From positions 59,540-123,539 of the forward strand of contig NZ_JANIBL010000003.1 of the NCBI RefSeq assembly GCF_024505055.1: a stretch of DNA of 64,000 nt. The letters are read 5' to 3'. A model generated the notes under the pieces. That model saw only the letters and a list, made by a program, of their open reading frames with translations, had not been told where the DNA came from and did not search any database. The stretch comes from Methylomonas rosea (lineage in GTDB: Bacteria > Pseudomonadota > Gammaproteobacteria > Methylococcales > Methylomonadaceae). The position numbers and the translations under genes were made by a program. Within the stretch, counting starts at the first letter, position 1, and each line of letters begins with the position of its first letter. This document shows, in pieces, positions 33,933 to 43,112 of the stretch.

Positions 33933-35292
33933 GATGGCCTCCTATGGCTTTTGCAGGTTTGGCGGCTTGAGTAATCGGTTGCGGGTCGAGATAAGCGACG
34001 GTGAGCGTATCCTCGATCAAGTATTTGCGCGCCACTTCCCTGACCTGTTCGGCGGTGACTTGGTTGATCTTGTCTACATACTCGTCGGCTTTCTGCCAAC
34101 CGATACCCACGGTTTCCAGCGTGCCTAATTGCATGGCCTGATAGAAGTTGGAATCTTTTTGATATACCGCGCTGGCCAATACTTGCGCCTTGATGCGTTG
34201 CAATTCGTCCTTGGCTATCAGCTCGTTCTTCAATTGATAGACTTCGTCCAGCAAAGCGTATTCCAGATCGAATACGGTTTTGCCTTCCGCCGGGGTGGCC
34301 TCCAATAGGAACATCTCAGGCAAGCGCGAGGTAAAGTCATAACCCGCACCGGCCGCTACCGCGATTTGCTTGCCCCTAACCAAACGCGAAGACAAGCGCG
34401 CGCTATCGCCGCCGTCCAGCACGCCAGCCAGCACTTCCAGCGCATAGGCCTCCCATTCCGGCTTGGCGGTTTTTAACACCGGCACTTTATAACCCATCAT
34501 CAGATACGGCAGCTTGGCGGGAGCTTTGACGGTAATCCGGCGCACGCCGCGTTGCTCACTTTCGTCTTGCGGTTTTACCGGTTTCAACACGCTGGGTTGC
34601 AGCGGCGCGAAGTATTGCTCGGCGAGTTTTTCGACTTGCAGCGCATCGACATCGCCGACCACTACCAGCGTCGCGTTATTGGGTGCATACCATTGCTGAT
34701 ACCAGGCTTGCAGATCTTCGACTTTGTAGTTGGCAATATCGGACGGCCAACCAATCACCGGATTTTGGTAGGGGCTGTTGGTGAATGCCGTCGCCATGAA
34801 TTGCTCGTGCACTTTGGCACGCGGCTGATCGTCGGTACGCATCCGTCGTTCTTCGGTAACCACTTCCAGTTCTTTTTTCAGCTCTTCGGCCTTTAAATCC
34901 AGGTTGCGCATCCGGTCGCTTTCCAGTTTAAAGCTGATTTCCAGACGCGATTTTTCCAGGGTTTGGAAATAAGCGGTGTAGTCCTGCCCGGTGAATGCGT
35001 TCTCGTTGCCGCCGTTTTCGGCGATGATCCGGGAAAACTCGCCGGCCGGATATTTCTGGGTGCCTTTGAACATCATGTGTTCCAGCATGTGCGAGATGCC
35101 GGTGATGCCGCCGGGCTCGTAACTGGAACCAACCTTGTACCAGACTTGCGATACTACCACCGGCGAACGATGATCCTCCTTTACCAATAGTTTCAAGCCG
35201 TTGCTAAAAACATGTTCGTGTACCTTACCGGCCTCGGCATGTGCCGCGACAGCAGGACAAAGCAGCGCTAACGCCGCGAGCCTATAGTTCAT
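33922..35292 (-). CDS. M16-family zinc metallopeptidase, catalytic subunit
   Basis: A 456-residue exported peptidase with signal peptide to about residue 20 (AVAAHAEA). It has the inverted zinc motif HMLEHMMFKGT (HxxEH) with the distal glutamate in KSRLEISFKLESDRM. Family members degrade peptides in the periplasm. GAGGG precedes ATG 35292; an in-frame start at 35346 would lengthen the leader and is rejected. It is the first gene of the M16-M16-rsmD-coaD-ferredoxin transcript, divergent from cyoE across about 107 bases. Confidence 0.88.
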   Translation of the reverse strand: MNYRLAALALLCPAVAAHAEAGKVHEHVFSNGLKLLVKEDHRSPVVVSQVWYKVGSSYEPGGITGISHMLEHMMFKGTQKYPAGEFSRIIAENGGNENAFTGQDYTAYFQTLEKSRLEISFKLESDRMRNLDLKAEELKKELEVVTEERRMRTDDQPRAKVHEQFMATAFTNSPYQNPVIGWPSDIANYKVEDLQAWYQQWYAPNNATLVVVGDVDALQVEKLAEQYFAPLQPSVLKPVKPQDESEQRGVRRITVKAPAKLPYLMMGYKVPVLKTAKPEWEAYALEVLAGVLDGGDSARLSSRLVRGKQIAVAAGAGYDFTSRLPEMFLLEATPAEGKTVFDLEYALLDEVYQLKNELIAKDELQRIKAQVLASAVYQKDSNFYQAMQLGTLETVGIGWQKADEYVDKINQVTAEQVREVARKYLIEDTLTVAYLDPQPITQAAKPAKAIGGHHAF

Positions 35293-35399
35293 AAATCCCT
35301 CGTTGACTAAAAGATGGTGAGCGCTTGTGATTATTTTAATAATCAATGGTTCACTGTTATTCTATATGTTTAAAGACCTGCAAATCCATTTGGTACTTG

Positions 35400-36290
35400 A
35401 TGACCGACACAACCTCCGCGCTATCCTGGAAAGACTACTTAGAACTCTGTAAGCCCAGAGTCGTGGCATTGATCGTGTTTACCGCCATCGTCGGCATGCT
35501 GCTGGCCGTACCCGACATGCCGCCGCTGGATAACTTTTTCTATGGCAGCATAGGCATCGCCCTAGCGGCCTCCTCGGCGGCGGCGATCAATCATTTCATC
35601 GATCAAAAAGCCGATGCCCAAATGGGCCGCACCAAGAATAGACCTCTGCCTACCGGGCATTTGAGCTCGCACCAAGTATTGGTATTCGCCAGCTTGATCG
35701 GCTTTGTTGCCATGGCCATCCTGACCATCAAGATCAATGTGCTGACCGCCTTCCTGACCTTTTTGTCGCTGATCGGCTATGCACTAATTTATACGGTATA
35801 CCTTAAAAAAATGACGCCGCAGAATATCGTCATCGGCGGTGCGGCCGGCGCGGCGCCACCGGTTTTGGGTTGGGCGGCGATTACCGGCGAAGTGCATCCG
35901 CATGCGTTGCTGTTGTTTTTGATTATCTTCGTTTGGACTCCGCCGCATTTCTGGGCCTTGGCGATTGCCAAGCGCGAAGAATACGCCAAAGTTGCCATTC
36001 CTATGCTGCCGGTAACTCACGGCGTGGAATTCACCCGTCTGCAAATTTTGCTGTACACCATCCTGTTGCTGATCTCCACCCTGCTGCCCTATCTGACCGG
36101 CATGAGCGGTGTTATTTACCTGCTGGCTGCGGTGTTGCTGGGACTGGGCTTTATCTATTACGCGATTCAAATGATGCGTAAGAAAGACAATAAAACCGCG
36201 ATGCGCACCTTCGGCTACTCCATTGTGTATCTGATGCTGATTTTCGCGGCATTACTGATCGACCATTACTTCCCACTGTCATTCTCATGA
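35400..36290 (+). CDS. cyoE: Protoheme IX farnesyltransferase (heme O synthase)
   Basis: Adds a farnesyl chain to heme B to give heme O for terminal oxidases; also called ctaB. The 296-residue integral membrane protein has about eight hydrophobic helices and the two prenyltransferase signatures: [20 protein letters not shown] near residue 60, and [20 protein letters not shown] near 195. There is no oxidase gene next to it. It overlaps the TrpD2-like gene by 4 bases. Start ATG 35400 has only a weak ribosome site. Confidence 0.94.
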   Translation: MTDTTSALSWKDYLELCKPRVVALIVFTAIVGMLLAVPDMPPLDNFFYGSIGIALAASSAAAINHFIDQKADAQMGRTKNRPLPTGHLSSHQVLVFASLIGFVAMAILTIKINVLTAFLTFLSLIGYALIYTVYLKKMTPQNIVIGGAAGAAPPVLGWAAITGEVHPHALLLFLIIFVWTPPHFWALAIAKREEYAKVAIPMLPVTHGVEFTRLQILLYTILLLISTLLPYLTGMSGVIYLLAAVLLGLGFIYYAIQMMRKKDNKTAMRTFGYSIVYLMLIFAALLIDHYFPLSFS

Positions 36291-37285
36291 GCTTGTTGAC
36301 CCAGGAACATCCGTTCGCGGAATTTATCAAGATACTCGGCAAGGGCAAGAAAGGCGCCCGGCCGCTGACCCAAGACGAAGCCTACCGGGCGATGCAAATG
36401 ATCTTGGCCGACGGCCAGGTCGAGCCGATACAACTCGGCGCCTTCCTGATGTTGATGCGGGTGAAAGAAGAAACCTGCGAAGAGCTGGCCGGCTTCGTGC
36501 AGGCCGCGCGGGAAAGTTTTGCTTTTGAATCCAAAGTAGCGGTCGATCTGGACTGGTCGTCTTACGCCGGCAAACGCCGCCATCTGCCCTGGTTTTTATT
36601 ATCCACATTGCTGCTGGCCGAGAACGGCATCAGAGTATTCATGCACGGCGCCGGCGGTCACACCCAAGGCCGCTTGTATACCGAGAATGCGCTGCAAGCC
36701 CTGGGAATCAAGGCCGCGACATCAATTGCCGAAGCCGGCCAACAGTTGCAGCAAGACAATTTCAGCTATCTATCGCTGGAATATATTTGCCCGAAACTGT
36801 ACGACATGATCAATCTGCGGCCCATTATGGGTCTGCGCTCGCCGGTGCATACCTTAGTTAGATTGTTGAATCCGTTCGACGCCACAGCCAGCATTCAAGG
36901 CATCTTCCATCCCAGCTATCGCCAGGTGCATCAAAAAGCGGCATTGCTGCTGAATCAAAAACACATGGCGGTATTAAAAGGCGAAGGCGGCGAAACCGAG
37001 CGGAATCCGGACGTTGAGTGTCTGGTGCAAAGCGTCAACGACGGCGAACTTAACGACGAAACCTGGCCGGCCATGTTCGAACGCCGGCATATGAAAGCCG
37101 AAGACATGGACCCGCAGTTATTGGCACAATTCTGGCGCGGGGAGTTTACCGACGAATTCGGTGAAGCCACCGTGATAGCGACTGCCGCCATTGCATTGAA
37201 GCTGCTGGGCAAAGCCGATGACCAAGAACACGCTCAGCAATTAGCGACCGAGTTTTGGGCGGCGCGCAATCGGCAACGGTTTTAA
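36287..37285 (+). CDS. TrpD2/YbiB-like phosphoribosyltransferase-family protein
   Basis: A 332-residue protein of the anthranilate phosphoribosyltransferase fold, TrpD2/YbiB branch. It has the helical N-terminal [20 protein letters not shown] and [20 protein letters not shown], then [20 protein letters not shown] in place of the canonical phosphate loop. In E. coli, YbiB binds nucleic acid and lacks tryptophan-pathway activity; the same is likely here. It begins within the cyoE stop (ATGA). Confidence 0.85.
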   Translation: MSLLTQEHPFAEFIKILGKGKKGARPLTQDEAYRAMQMILADGQVEPIQLGAFLMLMRVKEETCEELAGFVQAARESFAFESKVAVDLDWSSYAGKRRHLPWFLLSTLLLAENGIRVFMHGAGGHTQGRLYTENALQALGIKAATSIAEAGQQLQQDNFSYLSLEYICPKLYDMINLRPIMGLRSPVHTLVRLLNPFDATASIQGIFHPSYRQVHQKAALLLNQKHMAVLKGEGGETERNPDVECLVQSVNDGELNDETWPAMFERRHMKAEDMDPQLLAQFWRGEFTDEFGEATVIATAAIALKLLGKADDQEHAQQLATEFWAARNRQRF

Positions 37286-37321
37286 ATCTCAGGCCGACCG
37301 CGTTTTAGAAAGCGAAATAGT

Positions 37322-37954
37322 CTAGCCAGCTTCCAGCGGCGGGTGGCTAAAGTTGGGAATTCCCTTGATGTAATCGCGCTGCATATGCAAGTATTGCAGA
37401 CCCATCAGCGTGGAAATGTCGTCGTGATCGACCCAAACTACTTTCACCTGCCCTTCCAGATTCAAATGCTTATAATCGAATTTGGCCACTGTGCCGTCCG
37501 GCACTTCAACTCTGCCCAGCATGCGTATCATCAGGCCATCCACCGAGACATTTTCGGTATTGAACGCGTAATCGGTGTCGTTGAAGACGATATGCCCGGG
37601 TGCGGTCATGTTTTTGCGGTAGGCGCGGCGGCTGTAAAGTAAATTGTCGGTGTCGTAAGACAGGTTGCGAAACTCGATGGCAATTTCAAACCCCTCTGCG
37701 GTCGCTTCCGCACGCACCATTTCGGCCTCGCCGGCCAAGCGCATGTCCGGCAGATAAAAATCGACGATAGGGGAAACTTGCAATGCATTAAAAATGTCTT
37801 TGATGCCATTGACCTGGGGCTTGACCTTTAACTGCGCCAACAAGCCGGTCAAAGACAGATTCACAACCCAAATATCGTGCTCTTCAAAGCCCAGATATAA
37901 CAATCCATGGCTTGCTAGATTTTTGCGATAGGCGCGATTTTCGGTCGTTGGCAT
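37322..37954 (-). CDS. PilZ-domain protein, tandem
   Basis: A 210-residue cytoplasmic protein with two PilZ-like barrels. The first starts NRAYRKNLASHG and has VVNLSLTGLLAQL; the second starts SRRAYRKNMTAPG and has ENVSVDGLMIRM. Each pairs an R-x-x-x-R-like segment with a D/N-x-S-x-x-G motif, the c-di-GMP contact set. It would act as a c-di-GMP effector, but the target is unknown. It is convergent with the TrpD2-like gene. Confidence 0.75.
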   Translation of the reverse strand: MPTTENRAYRKNLASHGLLYLGFEEHDIWVVNLSLTGLLAQLKVKPQVNGIKDIFNALQVSPIVDFYLPDMRLAGEAEMVRAEATAEGFEIAIEFRNLSYDTDNLLYSRRAYRKNMTAPGHIVFNDTDYAFNTENVSVDGLMIRMLGRVEVPDGTVAKFDYKHLNLEGQVKVVWVDHDDISTLMGLQYLHMQRDYIKGIPNFSHPPLEAG

Positions 37955-38020
37955 AATAATCCTTCTGTTAGGCAGGGCTTCCTAAAGGCAAGTCCTTTTT
38001 GCAATCTGATTCGTTGGGAT

Positions 38021-38611
38021 ATGAAAAGCAGAATAATTTGTCTCGCAAGTCTAGCCGTTTTATCGGCCTGCACAACCATGCCGCCAAAAAACCCGGAAAA
38101 TATCTGTCAAATCTTCCGGGAAAAAGACGATTGGTACCAAGCGACGTTGACTTCCGCAAGACGCTGGGGCGTACCCATCGCCGTGCAAATGGCCATCATC
38201 CATCAAGAATCGAGCTTCGTCGCCGACGCCCAACCGCCCCGACCATTGATACTAGGCTTCATCCCCTGGTTTCGTTCCAGTAGCGCTTACGGCTATCCGC
38301 AAGCCAAGGACGAGACCTGGGCGGACTATCAACAAAAAGCCGGCAACGGCTGGGCCGATAGAGAAGATTTTGCCGATAGCTGCGACTTTGTGGCCTGGTA
38401 TTGCGCAACCAGCAACCGCAAGCTGGGCATTCCCACTTCCGACACCAACAACCTATATTTAACCTATCACGAGGGCTTAGGCGGCTATCAGCGCAACAGC
38501 TTTTTAACCAAGCAATGGTTACTGAATACCGCACAAAAAGTCCATCAACGCGCCTTGCGTTACGATGCACAACTGGCAAGCTGCCGACAGGAGCTGGAAC
38601 AAAAAAACTGA
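38021..38611 (+). CDS. Lytic transglycosylase-like lipoprotein
   Basis: A 196-residue exported protein with a lipobox (LAVLSAC, lipid-modified Cys at 17), predicting outer-membrane attachment. The mature domain resembles the SLT/lysozyme-like fold: MAIIHQESSFVADAQPPRP supplies the catalytic-type E in HQESSF, and ASNRK, LYLTYHEGLGGYQR resemble the later part of the fold. It probably cuts peptidoglycan glycan strands. It is followed by the FKBP isomerase 36 bases downstream, so possibly co-transcribed. Confidence 0.8.
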   Translation: MKSRIICLASLAVLSACTTMPPKNPENICQIFREKDDWYQATLTSARRWGVPIAVQMAIIHQESSFVADAQPPRPLILGFIPWFRSSSAYGYPQAKDETWADYQQKAGNGWADREDFADSCDFVAWYCATSNRKLGIPTSDTNNLYLTYHEGLGGYQRNSFLTKQWLLNTAQKVHQRALRYDAQLASCRQELEQKN

Positions 38612-38647
38612 TAAACTAGCCGCCCCACTCATATAACGGGAGTTTTC

Positions 38648-39133
38648 ATGAAATCCACGAAACAACGTGTCATCGCCATTTTAATCGCATTTATTACAGG
38701 ATTTGCTATGTTCTCACTGGCCAACGCCAACGCCCCAACCCCCGCCGAAAACAAAGCCGCCGGGGAAAAATTTCTGGCCGACAACGCCAAAACCGCTGGT
38801 GTGGTAACCACCGCGAGCGGTCTGCAATACTTGGTATTCACTGAAGGCACCGGCGCCCAACCCAAAGCCAGCGACAACGTTACCGTCCATTACAAGGGCA
38901 CCACCATCGACGGCAAGGAATTCGACAGCTCCTACGGCCGTGGCGCACCAGCCACTTTCCCTTTGAACCGCGTCATCCCCGGCTGGACCGAAGGCGTGCA
39001 ATTGATGAAAGAAGGCGCAAAATACCGGTTCTTTATTCCTTCCAATCTGGCGTATGGTGAACGTGGCGCGGGGCGGGATATTGGGCCTAATGCGGCGTTG
39101 ATTTTTGATGTTGAGTTGATTAAGGTCAACTGA
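38648..39133 (+). CDS. FKBP-type peptidyl-prolyl cis-trans isomerase
   Basis: A 161-residue exported isomerase (signal peptide ending near SLANANA) that assists folding in the periplasm. A short N-terminal helix leads to one FKBP domain: VTVHYKGTTIDGKEFDSSYG, VIPGWTEGVQLMKEGAKYRF, and IPSNLAYGERGAGRDIGPNA, which keep the usual ligand-pocket residues (Y, F, D, V, I, W, Y). It lacks the long dimerising N terminus of FkpA. GGGAG is 8 bases before the ATG. Confidence 0.93.
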   Translation: MKSTKQRVIAILIAFITGFAMFSLANANAPTPAENKAAGEKFLADNAKTAGVVTTASGLQYLVFTEGTGAQPKASDNVTVHYKGTTIDGKEFDSSYGRGAPATFPLNRVIPGWTEGVQLMKEGAKYRFFIPSNLAYGERGAGRDIGPNAALIFDVELIKVN

Positions 39134-39136
39134 GTT

Positions 39137-39395
39137 GGTGTCGCTAGCGCGACTGATTGTTTAGAAGTCGGGTCTCGGCCCGACAGCCGAGACACTTTCT
39201 TTTGCTCCGCCAAAAGAAAGTATCCAAAGAAAAGGCGGCCCGGATGCCGCTTATTCCCTGCGCTCCTCGCTTTTGCCGGGGGGTGCCGAAAGGGGCTTCC
39301 TGCCCCTTCGTCAACGCGCCGCATCCCTGCGGCGGCCCTTCGGGCTGATCCCGCCAAAAGCTCCGGTGCTCGGCGCGGCATACGGGATAAACCCG
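39137..39395 (+). repeat. Long interspersed repeat, left copy (inverted to the copy at 40.6 kb)
   Basis: This copy runs from GTGTCGCTAGCGCGAC through TTTAGAAGTCGG, AAAAGAAAGTATCCAAAGAA, GGCGGCCCGGATGCCGCTT, AAAGGGGCTTCCTGCCCCTT and CTCCGGTGCTCGGCGCGGCA to TACGGGA. The same order is present, reverse-complemented, at 40599 to 40930. It is C+G-rich and non-coding; apparent open frames in it are artefacts of composition. Similar long repeats are common in methylotroph and betaproteobacterial genomes. Confidence 0.85.
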
Positions 39396-39599
39396 TCCCA
39401 AAATCGAAGCCCTAGCCAGTCTAAATCGATTTTCAACCTTCATCATGTAGGTATGTTGTTTTAGGGACGAAACACAATCCGGTCATGAAAAAACACATTT
39501 CTAGCTAGACTGTCCCTTGAATTGACAGAAAGTGAATATTGTCTAATCCAGAAAAATGTAAAGGAACCATCTAATATCCCGTTTGACATACGAACAAAC

Positions 39600-40418
39600 A
39601 TGGTCAGCCCTCCAGCATTTCCACCCTCATTCCTGTTACTTCAGCAAGAGGGTTACCTCATCAGTTCGTGCCTAGCGACGGGCTTATCAGAACTTCGGCG
39701 TGCCCACGTCCATAACAAAGGAGCCTTCTACGCAGCACTGTTGAATATATCGGTCGGGTTAGAACGACTGATGAAAGCAATCATCATCATGGATCACATG
39801 ATGATGAACCAACTTGCAGTTCCGTCTCGAAAGAAATTGAAAGAATACGGTCACGACATTGTCGGCCTGTATACTTCATGTGTCTCAATTTCAGCAGCAG
39901 AAAACTCGAAACTCACTCCAATTCAAAACCTTGAGCCAATAACTGCGGAGATTCTGGCTTTACTAAACGACTTTGCACAAACAACCAGATATCACAACCT
40001 AGACGCCTTGAGCAGGCTTCAAACACAGACAGATCCTCTTGAGCACTGGAACAATGTGATGACGTCCATTCTCAGGAAGGATGTATCCAAAACGAAGCAG
40101 GACCGGATACTCTCACAAGCAAACGCAGTATCCAGCGCGCTTGCAGAGAAAGCTATTACTTTAATGCAAGGACTAGACAAACAGTCTCTCACGACGGAGC
40201 AAGCACTGGCACTGCCCGAACTTCATGATCAAGCGGTTCGCTACGCCGTCCTCTACATAATGAAGATGCTTACAGAACTACGCGACCTAACATCCGACGT
40301 TAGCCACAAGGCGTATGCGTGCGGAGGCCGAGAGCCTCCATTTCCTCAAATGCAAGAGTTTCTCGAATGGATTTGGGACGATAGAGCCTATGTACTTAGA
40401 AAGAAAAAATGGCCTTAG
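39600..40418 (+). CDS. Hypothetical protein, possibly HEPN-like, between inverted repeats
   Basis: A 272-residue soluble helical protein. Its N-terminal part GAFYAALLNISVGLERLMKA, followed by KKLKEYGHDIVGLYTS, resembles the first helices of HEPN-family RNases and related proteins, and RYHNLD could be the R-x4-6-H-like position, though the fit is loose. The gene is A/T-richer than surroundings and enclosed by two long inverted repeats. The start could be TTG 39522 or ATG 39600; neither has a strong ribosome site. Function is unassigned; horizontally acquired cargo is likely. Confidence 0.6.
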   Translation: MVSPPAFPPSFLLLQQEGYLISSCLATGLSELRRAHVHNKGAFYAALLNISVGLERLMKAIIIMDHMMMNQLAVPSRKKLKEYGHDIVGLYTSCVSISAAENSKLTPIQNLEPITAEILALLNDFAQTTRYHNLDALSRLQTQTDPLEHWNNVMTSILRKDVSKTKQDRILSQANAVSSALAEKAITLMQGLDKQSLTTEQALALPELHDQAVRYAVLYIMKMLTELRDLTSDVSHKAYACGGREPPFPQMQEFLEWIWDDRAYVLRKKKWP

Positions 40419-40598
40419 AGCCTTAGAACCGATTAGCGGAGCGTAATCGGACGCATGTTGGATTACGCTGCTCTGCGTTGTCGCCAATAAGCCAAACGAT
40501 GCCCGGTATTTCCTTCGTTCCTCCGAATACGCTTCGCTATTCGGAGCTACTCCCCTTAGGCTACATTTTTGCAAACTCAAATTCTGCAAATCGCGCGA

Positions 40599-40930
40599 GG
40601 GTTTTCTCCCGTATGCCGCGCCGAGCACCGGAGCTTTTGAACGGATCAGCCCGCTAGGGGCGCCGCAGGGATGCGGCGCGTTGCCGAAGGGGCAGGAAGC
40701 CCCTTTCGGCAATCCCGTTCAAAAGCGAGGAACGCAGGAAACAAGCGGCATTCGGGCCGCCTTTTCTTTGGATACTTTCTTTTGGCCAAGCACAAATTCG
40801 TCTGGAACGAATTTGAACAGCCGATAGGCTGGCCCGAAGGGCGAAAACCAGGGAGGGTTTTCGTAACGAAAGTATCTCGCCTGTCGGTGCGAGAACCGAC
40901 TTCTAAAACACCCGTCGCGTCAGCGACACA
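40599..40930 (-). repeat. Long interspersed repeat, right copy
   Basis: This is the inverted partner of 39137 to 39395. It shares TATGCCGCGCCGAGCACCGG, GATGCGGCGCGTTGCC, AGGAAGCCCCTTTCGG, GGCCGCCTTTTCTTTGGATA and TCAGCGACAC. It has about 70 extra bases near 40790 to 40865 (from CAAGCACAAATTCG to CGTAACGAAAG) absent from the left copy. The remaining gap from 40419 to 40598 has no gene. Confidence 0.85.
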
Positions 40931-40961
40931 AACCCAACAAGCTTAACCAAAACAAACACCG

Positions 40962-41525
40962 CTACGCCAATTTCCCCGCAAACAACCACTCCGAATACGC
41001 CTGCTCCCGTAACAAAATAGTTTCGTTTTTAATATCCTTAAGCTTTTTCACCAGTACCTTGCCGGTTTCCGGAAAGAAGTAGACCTTGCGGGGATAAATA
41101 TCCAGCATGTCGTCCGCGACGACCGGAATGTTCCGACTGGCCAGATAACCACGCAAGAATTGCGCGCTGCGGGCGCCGACATTATCGCGCTTCAGACCGT
41201 TAAGAATATTACCGCCACCAAACACCTTGGCTTCCAGATCAGCCGCTTGCGCGCCCATATTGACCAGATGATTGATGAACTTGTCCATGCCGGCATTGGC
41301 TATGTTCTCCATGCGTTGGTCTTCGTTCACGTTAGCCACCATGAAGTGATACATCCCGCCTATGCCCTGGCGACGATCACGGATACAGGCAGTAACGCAG
41401 GACCCCAACACGGTGACGATCACTTCCGCGGATTTGATAACGCAATACTCGCCGGGCGTTATCTTGAAGGCGCGGATGCGCTGGTGGGGATCGTAGTAGG
41501 TTTCGGAGCGTTTTTGCGGATACAT
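40962..41525 (-). CDS. cheD: Chemoreceptor glutamine deamidase CheD
   Basis: Deamidates glutamines on chemoreceptors before methylation and can interact with CheC or CheY partners. The 187-residue protein contains IVTVLGSCVTACIRDRRQGI, with the catalytic Cys in LGSC, and GMYHFMVANVN with the catalytic His. VFGGGNILNGLKRDNVGARS completes the fold. An adjacent in-frame GTG at 41531 is possible; the ATG at 41525 is used. No other chemotaxis gene is nearby. Confidence 0.9.
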   Translation of the reverse strand: MYPQKRSETYYDPHQRIRAFKITPGEYCVIKSAEVIVTVLGSCVTACIRDRRQGIGGMYHFMVANVNEDQRMENIANAGMDKFINHLVNMGAQAADLEAKVFGGGNILNGLKRDNVGARSAQFLRGYLASRNIPVVADDMLDIYPRKVYFFPETGKVLVKKLKDIKNETILLREQAYSEWLFAGKLA

Positions 41526-41962
41526 AGCCACGGCCGTGTTAAATGTTGTGGGAAGTTAATCTGTCGAATGTCCTGGTGCCAATACATATTTAGCAAGAAT
41601 TCGGCCAATACAAAATTCGGCTGCCACCTCAAATCTTTAGCAATTCATTGCCGCACACTGTCGGGACGATTGTAAAACGCTTCGACACATCGCTGAGGAT
41701 TTACCGGCCATAACAAGGCTTGGACCGGCATCGGAGCAAGGATCGCCACACGAGTCCGCACCTAGGCCGTTTTGGTGCACGCTGCTCAGGATTGGCGCAT
41801 GGCTGCTTTGCGTCAGACAAACTGCAACACGAGCCGTCGCACCAGTAATACGCCCCCAGCAAACTCGAGACCTTGGTGAATAATTCCGTTAAACTCCTTG
41901 TAAGCACCTCAGTTCAAACTCTATCGACAGGGCGCCGCAACATTACCCCAAAGGCACTTACC
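41526..41962. other. Intergenic region without a supported gene
   Basis: The gap between cheD and a rightward membrane-protein gene. It must hold promoters for both divergent genes, but I cannot point to convincing boxes. A 68-codon cysteine-rich leftward frame (41701 to 41907) is present but has no family or good ribosome site. Confidence 0.5.
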
Positions 41963-42958
41963 ATGAACACCCTAGACTTCTCGGAAACGAGAGCACTACG
42001 TTTTGCGCTGGCACCGCTACTGGTATATAGCATGGCGTTGGCGATTCTGGAATTCGGCGGATTGGGGTTCACAGCAGTAGCCGAAACACTCCACCCGCAA
42101 CTAAATACCCCGGCCGAGTTATCATCCGCCACGTTCAATATAAACCATGCTCGCGTTACCTGGTTGTCAGCGGTGTTGCTATTCGGCGCGTTGGCAATTG
42201 CCGTGATGGCGACCAGTATTATAATCATGCGCTCGGTCTTGTCCGCACAGGGATTCATGAGCTTCCTGTTGGCCGGCGCGACATTATCCGTGGTCGGGCT
42301 GGCCCAGCTCTGGGCCAGCACCGTGCCTGATTCGAACCTCGGGCTGATTTTTAGAATTACCCATGCCGGCCTACACAATTCCGCTCGTTTTACCGAAACC
42401 GATCTGGCCTCCATCACCACTCTGGTTACGCTAGTGAATGTATTGGCGGCGATTGCACCGATTTTCGTCATGCTGGCCGGCTGTAGTTTGTTAACCGAAC
42501 TCTCGCATAGTAAAACAACCGATCCCAGACGATTTCTACGTCGGCGCATGACCCAATTGAAAACCCTAACCGACTTGGGTTCGGCTTTGTTGGTGGCGGG
42601 TGCGTTGCATATGCTGGTTTGGCTGCGTTGGCCCATCGCGTTTACCGCGGACCCCGCCATACAGAAAGCCTTAGGCGAATGGGCGCTATCCGTCACGCTG
42701 TATTGCGGCACCGCATACTCACTGATGATCGCCGCATTTTACATTCCCTGCTCCTGGGCACTCACTATAAAGGCGGAAGGCTCCTTGCAGCAGGCGCTGC
42801 CGGACTGGTCGGAATCCGAGTTGGCCGACTGGCTGGACAAATTCGGCTTTTCCAGCGCCCCCATCCGGCAACTTCCCCAAATCGTCGCGACATTGGCGCC
42901 AATGCTGGCCGGGCCAATAGGTTCGGCTATCAGCAGCTTGGGCAGCAAAGTAGGCTGA
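41963..42958 (+). CDS. Integral membrane protein of unknown function
   Basis: A 331-residue protein with about six hydrophobic helices: near residues 12 to 35 (FALAPLLVYSMALAILEFG), 65 to 90, 95 to 115, 150 to 180, 205 to 225 and 245 to 265. The last 60 residues are soluble (LPDWSESELADWLDKFGF). It starts at ATG 41963; an in-frame start 90 bases upstream has no ribosome site. No motif identifies it. It is a single gene between cheD and rlmKL. Confidence 0.7.
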   Translation: MNTLDFSETRALRFALAPLLVYSMALAILEFGGLGFTAVAETLHPQLNTPAELSSATFNINHARVTWLSAVLLFGALAIAVMATSIIIMRSVLSAQGFMSFLLAGATLSVVGLAQLWASTVPDSNLGLIFRITHAGLHNSARFTETDLASITTLVTLVNVLAAIAPIFVMLAGCSLLTELSHSKTTDPRRFLRRRMTQLKTLTDLGSALLVAGALHMLVWLRWPIAFTADPAIQKALGEWALSVTLYCGTAYSLMIAAFYIPCSWALTIKAEGSLQQALPDWSESELADWLDKFGFSSAPIRQLPQIVATLAPMLAGPIGSAISSLGSKVG

Positions 42959-43112
42959 GTGCAGACAGCCGGCTTGCCTATTATCCACGCGCTATCACGC
43001 TTGCACCGGAATGACCACCACCGGGAAGTTAAGGGCCGGGGATAAAAATATCCGCCTCAGTAGCGGGACATTTTAGTATCCTAGCCAACCATTCCGCACT
43101 CAGCCGTAAATC

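Noticed and set aside
39144..39464. Several open frames inside the left repeat
   Set aside because: They arise from the G/C-rich repeat sequence, appear in multiple frames and have no start signals.
40287..40946. Open frames inside and beside the right repeat
   Set aside because: Same repeat-derived artefact as the left copy; one also runs antisense to the possible HEPN-like gene.
41701..41907. Leftward cysteine-rich 68-codon frame
   Set aside because: It lies in a divergent intergenic region, has no family and no good ribosome site; kept only as a note.
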